Shown here one piece after another: positions 1 through 4,403 of a DNA stretch of 5,864 nucleotides; positions within the stretch are counted from its first letter, which is position 1, and each line of letters starts with the position of its first letter. The stretch comes from Proteobacteria bacterium UBA4656. GTDB taxonomy: Bacteria > Pseudomonadota > Gammaproteobacteria > Xanthomonadales > Ahniellaceae. The notes below the pieces were generated by a model. It made no database searches. It was not told the origin of the DNA and worked only from the letters and a program-made list of their open reading frames with translations. The position numbers and the translations under genes are program-made. Location of the stretch: NCBI GenBank assembly GCA_002405525.1, contig DHLY01000040.1:1-5864 (forward strand), in the 5' to 3' direction.

Positions 1-613
1 CGAAGATGCCGGTGTCGCCGGCGAACAGGCAGAACAGCAGCCGCACCTGCAGTTCTTCCAGCGGGTGTCCGGCGTAGCCGGACGCCTTGAGCGCAGCGTG
101 CAGCGCGCCCATCTTCTCGGCCGCGGCGACGTTGACCGGGTCGTCGTCCTTGTAGGTGCGCGTCTGGTAGCCGGCGATGAAGCCGAACAGGCGAACCTTG
201 CGGTGAAGGTCCTTCAGGTCGAAGTCGTGCTCGGCGCCGCTGTCGAGGTCGTGCAGCCGGAAGCGCGCGAAGTCCGACACCAGCACGTAGCGCGGCAGGT
301 CGCGCTCGGCGATGCCTTCGAAGTAGTCCACCGCCTGGGTGTAGGCGCGCGCCAGGTCCTTGCCCTGCGACTTGTGCTCGACCAGCAGCACGCCCTTCCA
401 GAACAGGTCGATCTTGCCGGTGGTGGTCTTGCCGCCATCGCGCAGGCGCTTGACCGGCTCCTCGAAGGACGCCACCCGCCGGCGGGTGAGGCCGAACACG
501 TCGAAGAAGGCGTTCCAGAACGTCTGCGACTCGGCGCGCTCGGACGCCTCGCCCGCCCACTCGCGCGAGAACCGCAGGGCGCGGTCCTTGATCTCGTTCC
601 AGGAGAGGGGCAT
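1..613 (-). CDS. MmeI-like type IIL restriction-modification enzyme, N-terminal part (cut by window edge)
   Basis: This is the first 204 residues of a fused restriction endonuclease/DNA methyltransferase; the rest lies beyond the left edge. The N-terminal domain is a PD-(D/E)XK nuclease: GKIDLFWKGVLLVEHKSQGK (residues 66-85) supplies Asp69, Glu79 and Lys81, the D-x9-E-x-K spacing known for MmeI. Other stretches recalled from MmeI are also present: MPLSWNEIKDRALRFSREW at the start, GIAERDLPRYVLVSDF (100-115), RLFGFIAGYQT (141-151) and VRLLFCLFAGDTGIF (190-204). In this family the nuclease is followed by a helical connector, an N6-adenine methyltransferase (NPPY-type motif) and a target recognition domain, so one polypeptide both modifies and cuts DNA. 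None of those later parts can be seen here, so whether the gene is intact is unknown. The ATG at 613 is preceded by AGAGGA five bases upstream. The gene is divergent from the DUF4124 gene. A stand-alone methyltransferase of the same family with a decayed nuclease is unlikely, because the catalytic residues are kept. Confidence 0.9.
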   Translation of the reverse strand, partial: MPLSWNEIKDRALRFSREWAGEASERAESQTFWNAFFDVFGLTRRRVASFEEPVKRLRDGGKTTTGKIDLFWKGVLLVEHKSQGKDLARAYTQAVDYFEGIAERDLPRYVLVSDFARFRLHDLDSGAEHDFDLKDLHRKVRLFGFIAGYQTRTYKDDDPVNVAAAEKMGALHAALKASGYAGHPLEELQVRLLFCLFAGDTGIF

Positions 614-618
614 GGCGA

Positions 619-624
619 TCCTCT
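619..624 (-). promoter_or_regulatory. Ribosome binding site of the MmeI-like gene
   Basis: The minus strand reads AGAGGA, five bases before the ATG at 613. It supports that start, which also matches the usual N-terminus of the family. Confidence 0.7.
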
Positions 625-673
625 GTGTTGCTCGTGCCGTCCGTGGGGCGTCCGTCATACGCCCGCAGGCCGT

Positions 674-680
674 GGGAGGA
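674..680 (+). promoter_or_regulatory. Ribosome binding site of the DUF4124 gene
   Basis: GGGAGGA lies six bases before the ATG at 687. This near-consensus Shine-Dalgarno sequence fixes the start, which also opens directly into a signal peptide. Confidence 0.8.
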
Positions 681-686
681 TAGCGC

Positions 687-1307
687 ATGGCCGCGCGTGC
701 CCTGCCTGCCCTGTCGCTGATCCTGATGCTGGTCCTGGCGGCGGGCGCCGCGCACGCGCAGGCGATCCACAAGTGCCGCGATGCCGACGGGCGGATCGCC
801 TACCAGGACCCGCCCTGCCCGGTGGAGTCCCTGCCGCTGCCGCCGATCGACGGGCCGCCGTCCGTGCCGTACGCGCCGGACCTGGCGGGCGCGGCTGCGA
901 CGCAGGCGCCGGCGCCGTCCGGAGCGGATGTCGATGCCAGGCCACCCGCGCCGCCGCTTCCTCAGCGCTACCGGTGCGTGCGCGAAAACGGCGAGGCCTA
1001 TGTCTCCGCCGACCGCGCGCCGCCGCCGCGCTACGTGCCGGCCTGGGTGGTCGGCGCGACCAGCACCGCCAGCAACCTGCCGCGCACGCCGGCGCGCGAA
1101 GCCTGGGACCGGTCCGTGGGCGGCGCCTACGTGCGGGTGCAGGATCGCTGCGAACCCATGGACCGCGCGTCCTTGTGCGCGCACTGGCGGCAGGCCTTCG
1201 ATGACGCGCGGCGCGGATCGCGCAGCAGCTTCTTCGGCGAGCGGGAAGCGCTGGAGCGCGAGGCTGACGGCCTGCGCGAATCGCTGCGCGCGCACTGCGG
1301 GCGGTGA
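687..1307 (+). CDS. Secreted DUF4124 domain-containing protein
   Basis: A 206-residue exported protein of unknown biochemical role. Residues 1-24 form a signal peptide (Arg4, a hydrophobic core at 6-19, then AHA), with likely signal peptidase I cleavage before Gln25. The mature part opens with IHKCRDADGRIAYQDPPCP (27-45), the hallmark of DUF4124: an aromatic or His residue, K-C, a D-x-D-G turn, Y-Q-D and P-C-P. A Pro/Ala-rich linker follows (about 46-92), then a second, degenerate copy, RYRCVRENGEAYVSAD (94-109). The C-terminal third has Cys155, Cys164 and Cys204 and a charged helix at about 183-203 that may be a coiled coil. Six cysteines in the mature protein suggest periplasmic disulfides. 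The family is common in proteobacteria and has no established function. It stands alone on the plus strand, divergent from the restriction-modification gene and convergent with the glycine-zipper gene, so no operon partner hints at its job. Confidence 0.85.
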   Translation: MAARALPALSLILMLVLAAGAAHAQAIHKCRDADGRIAYQDPPCPVESLPLPPIDGPPSVPYAPDLAGAAATQAPAPSGADVDARPPAPPLPQRYRCVRENGEAYVSADRAPPPRYVPAWVVGATSTASNLPRTPAREAWDRSVGGAYVRVQDRCEPMDRASLCAHWRQAFDDARRGSRSSFFGEREALEREADGLRESLRAHCGR

Positions 1308-1326
1308 CCGGGGCACCGCGCTGGAC

Positions 1327-1341
1327 CCCGCCATCGGCGGG
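1327..1341 (+). terminator. Short GC hairpin after the DUF4124 gene, possible weak terminator
   Basis: CCCGCC ATC GGCGGG forms a perfect 6-bp stem with a 3-base loop, starting 20 bases after the stop at 1307. Its position suits a transcript end, but there is no T-run after it. It may only protect the 3' end, or be chance in GC-rich DNA. Confidence 0.3.
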
Positions 1342-1364
1342 CGCCGCGAGCGTGTTCGCGCGCG

Positions 1365-1402
1365 AGCGCACTCCTGCACGTGCATGTCGAACGGCGTGCG
1401 CT
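1365..1402. repeat. Inverted repeat enclosing a 10-bp palindrome
   Basis: AGCGCAC (1365-1371) pairs with GTGCGCT (1396-1402), and the 24-base interval contains the perfect palindrome TGCACGTGCA at 1375-1384. Dyad symmetry of this kind could be a protein binding site or an RNA structure near the 3' end of the DUF4124 transcript. No family of site is recognised. Confidence 0.35.
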
Positions 1403-1515
1403 TCCTCTGGTCCGCAGGGTTCACATCGTCTCGGCGCGAGCGCCACCGCAGACGGCGGGGACGACGCGTCGGCAGGCGCGCGAGGCGACGCGCGGGTGCG
1501 CCCGCCACCGCCGGC

Positions 1516-1959
1516 TCAGTCGATCAGGTCGACACGCCCGTTGCGCACCCGCACGCGATCGCCGCGGTAAATGCGCATGTCGCCGTGGATCTCCACCGTC
1601 TGCTCAAACCCGCGGTCCATGCGGATGGTCAAGCGCAGGCCGGTTTCGCCGCGACCGCGGCCGTCGTTGCGGTCGACCTCGCGGCCGATCAGGCCGCCGA
1701 CCACCGCGCCGGCGATGGTGGACGCGGTGCGGCCGTCACCGCGGCCGGCCTGGTTGCCGATCGCGCCGCCGATGATCGCACCCAGTACGGCGCCTTCGCG
1801 GCCGCTGTCGCGCCGGCGTTCGTACCAGATGCGATCGACGTCCACGACGGTCCCGCACTGGCCGCAGCGGTAGCCGCGCGCCTCGACGGCAGGACTGAAG
1901 CCGAGGCCCGACAGCCACAGGGCCAGCAGGCCGAACAGGGAAAGGGTGGCGATGCGCAT
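1516..1959 (-). CDS. Exported glycine-zipper (SlyB-like 2TM) protein
   Basis: A 147-residue envelope protein. Residues 1-27 are a signal peptide with a hydrophobic core at about 7-21, ending VEA, so cleavage before Arg28 by signal peptidase I is likely; there is no lipobox. The mature N-terminus has YRCGQCGTVVDVDRI (30-44), matching the CGxV segment that precedes the zipper in SlyB/PcP-type proteins. The zipper itself is AVLGAIIGGAIGNQAG (57-72) followed by STIAGAVVGGLIGREV (80-95): two Gly-spaced helices joined by a short charged GRGDGRT loop, as in the glycine-zipper 2TM domain. The C-terminal 40 residues alternate hydrophobic and charged residues (LRLTIRMDRGFEQTVEI, then GDRVRVRNGRVDLID), as in a small beta domain. 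Family members are associated with the outer membrane and envelope integrity; the exact role here is unknown. An upstream in-frame start would add 33 residues ahead of the signal peptide and is rejected; the ATG at 1959 has GGAGGA six bases upstream. Confidence 0.88.
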   Translation of the reverse strand: MRIATLSLFGLLALWLSGLGFSPAVEARGYRCGQCGTVVDVDRIWYERRRDSGREGAVLGAIIGGAIGNQAGRGDGRTASTIAGAVVGGLIGREVDRNDGRGRGETGLRLTIRMDRGFEQTVEIHGDMRIYRGDRVRVRNGRVDLID

Positions 1960-1965
1960 GGTGGA

Positions 1966-1971
1966 TCCTCC
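1966..1971 (-). promoter_or_regulatory. Ribosome binding site deciding the glycine-zipper start
   Basis: The minus strand reads GGAGGA, six bases before the ATG at 1959. It shows that the signal-peptide start is the real one, not the longer open frame beginning at 2058. Confidence 0.8.
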
Positions 1972-2005
1972 GCGACGACGGGCCGGCAAGCGTGCGGCCC
2001 CTACG

Positions 2006-2027
2006 GCCGGCGAAGCCGCCGGCGCTT
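2006..2027 (-). promoter_or_regulatory. GC-rich leader hairpin upstream of the glycine-zipper gene
   Basis: On the minus strand GCCGGCG GCTT CGCCGGC makes a perfect 7-bp stem with a 4-base loop (2006-2023). It overlaps an alternative stem, GAAGC/GCTTC, formed across 2012-2028, so the two exclude each other. The structure ends about 46 bases before the start codon and would lie in the 5' untranslated leader. Any regulatory role is inference; GC-rich DNA forms such hairpins by chance. Confidence 0.3.
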
Positions 2028-2049
2028 CATGGTAGGCACCGGCGCCCGA

Positions 2050-2059
2050 AGTATCCATA
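2050..2059 (-). promoter_or_regulatory. Possible -10 region of the glycine-zipper gene
   Basis: The minus strand reads TATGGATACT, a small AT-rich island in very GC-rich surroundings, with overlapping -10-like hexamers TATGGA and GATACT. It lies about 90 bases before the start codon. No good -35 hexamer is found 16-18 bases upstream, so this is a weak call. Confidence 0.3.
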
Positions 2060-2172
2060 GGCGGCGCGCCGGGGCGCGGCGACCCTGGCGGATCGCGGGC
2101 CGGGGCGCGACCGCTCCGGCGCGACGCGGACCGTCACACCGCGGGGCCGATCGCAGCGTCAAGGCAGCGCGA

Positions 2173-3672
2173 TCAGGGACCCGCGCGCCGGCCGGCACCG
2201 GCAACCCATGCCACGGTGCGTTCGGCCAGGTCGTCGAAGAACGGATTGCAGTTGAGCCGCGCCAGTTGCTCCATCGGCACCTGCAGGGCGTGGCGCTCGC
2301 CGCGCAGAGCCAGCGTGCCGAGGCGCACGCCGAAGTCCTCGTCGGTGCGCGGCGCGATGCCGTACAGCGGATCGCTGCAGGGGAAGGGAATCGCGGTGTG
2401 CGACAGCGAGAAGACCTCCGGTGGGAAGGCCAGCCCCAGCTCGCGCCGGGCGCGCGCTTCGGCACCCGGCGCAACGGAGATCTCGACCGCATCGCGCGTG
2501 CCGGGATCGCGGTTGCTCACCACCCGCAGGGTGTACGCGCGCGGCCCCGCGGTGAACAGCCTGCGCACGCTGTCGAGCTGCCCGGGACGGAACAGCGGTG
2601 TGAAGGCGTTCCAGCGGTTGACGTCGTACATCACCAGCTCGCTTCCATTGGCGGGCAGCGCCCCGTACAGCATGCGGACCACCGCGTCGCTGCGCACCGT
2701 GGTGTCGAGCACGGAATGGAAGGTGAGGATCGGCGGCAGGCGGTCGATCGTGCCGGTCCGCTTCGCGCGCGCGAGGCCGTCGGCCACCGCGCGCACCAAG
2801 CGGTGCGATTGCCAGCCGCCGTTGACCGGGAAGGAGTTGTATTTGAACGGGTTGTACTCCGGCAGCACGTCGAGCCAGGCGGCCTTCTCGAAACCCGGCA
2901 CGCGGTCGAGCGCGGAAACCAGCGGCGCGAAGCCGGCGCCGCGGGTGAGCCCGAGCAGGGGCGAAAGCAGGACCAGCCGGTCGGCGCGCGGCAGCGCGGG
3001 GTCGTCGAGCGCAGCGAGGTGATGCTGCACGGCGAGTGCCGCGCCGGTGGAGTAGCCCACCACCACCAGGGGCAGGTTCCCGCCACCGACCGCGCGCAGG
3101 TGACGCATGCCCAGACGCGACGCCGCGGCCCAGTCCTCCCAGCGCGCGTCCAGCAGGGCTGCGGGCGTGGTGCCGTGGCCCTGCAGGCGCAGCGCGAGCA
3201 CATGGAAGCCTTCTGCATGCAGTCGTGCGCCGAGCGTGCGCAGACTGTAGGGACCGTCGGTCATGCCATGCAGCAGCAGCACCAGCCCCTTCGGCGAGGC
3301 CGCGGCGAGTTCGAACGTGCGGTTCCAGTCGCGCTCGTAGCCCCCCGGGTTGACCGGCGCCCCGGGCGCGTAGCGGCTGCTCGGCCCTTCATCGCCGCGC
3401 AGCGCCGCTTCGACCCGCGTGCGAGCATCCCGCAGCACCGCGTCCTCGCGCGCGAGCCAGGTCGCGAGGTTCATGCCGGCATCGAGCTCCGCCGCGGCCG
3501 GCTCGCCCTGCGGCACCACCTGATGCCAGGGCCGCAAGTCGGCGTGGCCGCGGGCGACCAGGCCGAATCCGAGCGCGACCAGGGCCAGCGCACCGGCGAG
3601 GCCCGCAAGTCCCTTCCACACTCGAGACCCGAGCCGACCCGGGCGGCCCGGCGCGGCGTCGGCGCCGGTCAT
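2173..3672 (-). CDS. Membrane-anchored alpha/beta hydrolase (serine hydrolase, lipase/esterase-like)
   Basis: A 499-residue alpha/beta-fold serine hydrolase of unknown substrate. After a short basic N-terminus, residues 20-40 form one hydrophobic segment, an uncleaved anchor or a signal peptide without a clear cleavage site, which places the catalytic domain in the periplasm. The fold begins at about 128: KGLVLLLHGMTDGPYS (128-143) carries the HG oxyanion-hole motif; ALRLQGHGTTP (160-170) matches the R-x-x-G-H-G segment of the Hydrolase_4/S33 group; VVVGYSTGAALAV (203-215) is the nucleophile elbow with Ser208. Asp323 in TFHSVLDTTV and His425 in FSLSHTAIP are the likely remaining triad residues. 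The Asp-to-His distance of about 100 residues is far longer than in compact family members and implies an inserted segment at about 345-415. The ATG at 3672 lacks a strong ribosome binding site (only CGGAA-like); an in-frame GTG at 3696 is an alternative. It is the last gene of the right-hand cluster, 55 bases after the lipoprotein gene. Carboxylesterase, lipase or acyltransferase are all possible. Confidence 0.85.
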   Translation of the reverse strand: MTGADAAPGRPGRLGSRVWKGLAGLAGALALVALGFGLVARGHADLRPWHQVVPQGEPAAAELDAGMNLATWLAREDAVLRDARTRVEAALRGDEGPSSRYAPGAPVNPGGYERDWNRTFELAAASPKGLVLLLHGMTDGPYSLRTLGARLHAEGFHVLALRLQGHGTTPAALLDARWEDWAAASRLGMRHLRAVGGGNLPLVVVGYSTGAALAVQHHLAALDDPALPRADRLVLLSPLLGLTRGAGFAPLVSALDRVPGFEKAAWLDVLPEYNPFKYNSFPVNGGWQSHRLVRAVADGLARAKRTGTIDRLPPILTFHSVLDTTVRSDAVVRMLYGALPANGSELVMYDVNRWNAFTPLFRPGQLDSVRRLFTAGPRAYTLRVVSNRDPGTRDAVEISVAPGAEARARRELGLAFPPEVFSLSHTAIPFPCSDPLYGIAPRTDEDFGVRLGTLALRGERHALQVPMEQLARLNCNPFFDDLAERTVAWVAGAGRRAGP

Positions 3673-3704
3673 CGCGATTCCGAAGTCGAAACGCACCCGC
3701 TCAT

Positions 3705-3720
3705 GCTGCGCTGACGCAGC
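3705..3720 (-). terminator. Intergenic hairpin between lipoprotein and hydrolase genes
   Basis: The minus strand reads GCTGCG TCAG CGCAGC, a perfect 6-bp stem with a 4-base loop, starting seven bases after the lipoprotein stop. No T-run follows, so it is not a standard terminator. It could cause partial termination or stabilise the upstream mRNA, letting the lipoprotein be made in excess of the hydrolase. The structure is seen; the role is inferred. Confidence 0.35.
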
Positions 3721-3727
3721 GACCGGG

Positions 3728-4345
3728 TCACGGCGCCTGACCGACCATCGGCAGGTCCGCGACCGCACGCGCCATCGCGGCGTCCGTTTCCTCCTGCGAT
3801 GGCATTCGCGGGCGCACGAGGCGGTCAGCGATGGTGCTGCGCCAGACCAGCCGGCCGGTCGCGCGCTCGACGAGGTCGATCATCACGCCGCCCTCGACGT
3901 ACTCGATGGTGCGCGTGGTGGCCACCGGCGGGCCATACCAGCCCCAGACCGAGATCGGCATGCAGCCCCGCCTGCCGCAGACGATTCGCGTGTCGGGGAA
4001 GGGATTCGGATCGCGCAGCTCGGTGCGCGTTTCGCTGCGATCACGAACGCCGACGCGGAAACTCAGCAGGTAGTCGGCGCCCGCGGCATCGGCGCTGCGC
4101 CAGCCCTTGGCATCGAAAGCGCGATGCAGACCGCGTTCGATACGCCCGCGCACGATGTCGTTGTCGACCCGCGGGTCGATCTCCTCCGGCCGGGTGCGCT
4201 GCACGGGCTGCCAGGCGTAGGTCGCGCCGGCGCGCGGCGCGAAGTCCGGCTCGGCAATGCTGGATACGGTCGGCCCGGTGCTGGCGCAGGCGACGAGCAG
4301 CAGCGCGAGCGCTGTCAGCGTGGCAATTTGGAAAGGTCTGGTCAT
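3728..4345 (-). CDS. DUF4136 domain-containing lipoprotein
   Basis: A 205-residue lipoprotein. The signal peptide ends in the lipobox LVAC (17-20), so Cys20 would be lipidated; Ala at +2 rather than Asp predicts sorting to the outer membrane by the Lol system. The mature domain has the DUF4136 layout: ATYAWQP (41-47) near the start, then IDPRVDNDIVRGRIERGLHR (56-75) leading into an AFDAKGW segment, a central beta stretch YLLSFRVGVRDR (92-103), and the C-terminal signature GVMIDLVERATGRLVWRS (153-170), the Asp-rich turn followed by L-V-W typical of the family. Cys123 and Cys128 lie in a family-variable loop and might form a disulfide. The function of DUF4136 lipoproteins is not established. 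The ATG at 4345 has GGAG eight bases upstream; an upstream in-frame start at 4432 would bury the lipobox and overlap the preceding gene. It lies between the secreted unknown protein and the hydrolase, on the same strand. Confidence 0.88.
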   Translation of the reverse strand: MTRPFQIATLTALALLLVACASTGPTVSSIAEPDFAPRAGATYAWQPVQRTRPEEIDPRVDNDIVRGRIERGLHRAFDAKGWRSADAAGADYLLSFRVGVRDRSETRTELRDPNPFPDTRIVCGRRGCMPISVWGWYGPPVATTRTIEYVEGGVMIDLVERATGRLVWRSTIADRLVRPRMPSQEETDAAMARAVADLPMVGQAP

Positions 4346-4353
4346 GCGATGCG

Positions 4354-4357
4354 CTCC
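4354..4357 (-). promoter_or_regulatory. Ribosome binding site deciding the lipoprotein start
   Basis: The minus strand reads GGAG, eight bases before the ATG at 4345. With the lipobox 17 residues into the protein, this fixes the start. Confidence 0.6.
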
Positions 4358-4377
4358 GGGGCGCTGCCGGATCAGGG

Positions 4378-4389
4378 ATGGGCGCCCAT
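4378..4389. repeat. 12-bp perfect palindrome in the gap before the lipoprotein gene
   Basis: ATGGGCGCCCAT is fully self-complementary. It lies in the 58-base gap between the stop of the 427-residue protein gene (4404) and the lipoprotein start. It has no loop and is not a terminator. It could be a dimeric regulator site, but no family is recognised and chance is possible. Confidence 0.3.
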
Positions 4390-4403
4390 GGGGCACGGCA
4401 CGA

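Larger units (their letters stand above)
614..686. promoter_or_regulatory. Divergent intergenic region, presumed promoters for both flanking genes
   Basis: These 73 bases separate two divergent start codons, so the promoters for the MmeI-like gene and the DUF4124 gene are expected here or just inside the coding sequences. Only weak boxes are visible: TCATAC at 655-660 on the plus strand, and TATGAC on the minus strand over the same bases, neither with a convincing -35 partner. The presence of promoters is inferred from gene layout, not from a clear motif. Confidence 0.4.
1308..1515. other. Gene-free gap between convergent genes, with inverted repeats
   Basis: These 208 bases lie between the stops of the DUF4124 and glycine-zipper genes. 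Open frames crossing it are arginine- and proline-rich and look like out-of-frame GC-rich sequence, with no protein family recognised. The gap holds two inverted repeats (listed separately) and a 10-bp direct repeat, GCGCGAGCGC, at 1360-1369 and 1434-1443. No hairpin is followed by a T-run in either direction, so no classical intrinsic terminator is visible, although both genes must end here. Confidence 0.6.
1960..2172. other. Gap between the hydrolase stop and the glycine-zipper start
   Basis: The 213-base gap has the same-strand hydrolase gene upstream. It is much longer than the gaps within the operon to its right, which suggests that the glycine-zipper gene has its own promoter. It holds the leader hairpin and the possible -10 box, plus an 8-bp direct repeat GGCGCGAC (2104-2111 and 2118-2125). 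No gene or clear terminator for the hydrolase transcript is visible. Confidence 0.5.

Noticed and set aside
65..1204. A 379-codon open frame on the plus strand
   Set aside because: It is antisense to the MmeI-like gene, whose motifs are unmistakable, and then out of frame in the DUF4124 gene.
1354..1443. Direct repeat GCGCGAGCGC as a possible CRISPR or mobile repeat
   Set aside because: There are only two 10-bp copies in GC-rich DNA, with no regular spacing or further copies, so chance is the simplest explanation.
655..1446. A 263-codon open frame on the minus strand
   Set aside because: It is antisense to the DUF4124 gene and gives an Arg/Ala/Pro-rich product with no recognisable domain.
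1960..2058. Upstream extension of the glycine-zipper gene by 33 codons
   Set aside because: It would place an Ala/Arg-rich tail before the signal peptide, and the internal ATG at 1959 has a strong ribosome binding site.
781..3714. A 977-codon open frame on the plus strand
   Set aside because: It runs out of frame through the DUF4124 gene and antisense to the glycine-zipper and hydrolase genes. Its product is Arg/Ala-rich without domains, as expected from stop-poor GC-rich antisense frames. The genes beneath it have signal peptides and catalytic motifs.
3673..3768. Upstream extension of the hydrolase gene to a GTG at 3768
   Set aside because: It would overlap the lipoprotein gene by about 40 bases and put an Arg-rich stretch before the membrane anchor. 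A modest extension to the GTG at 3696 cannot be excluded.
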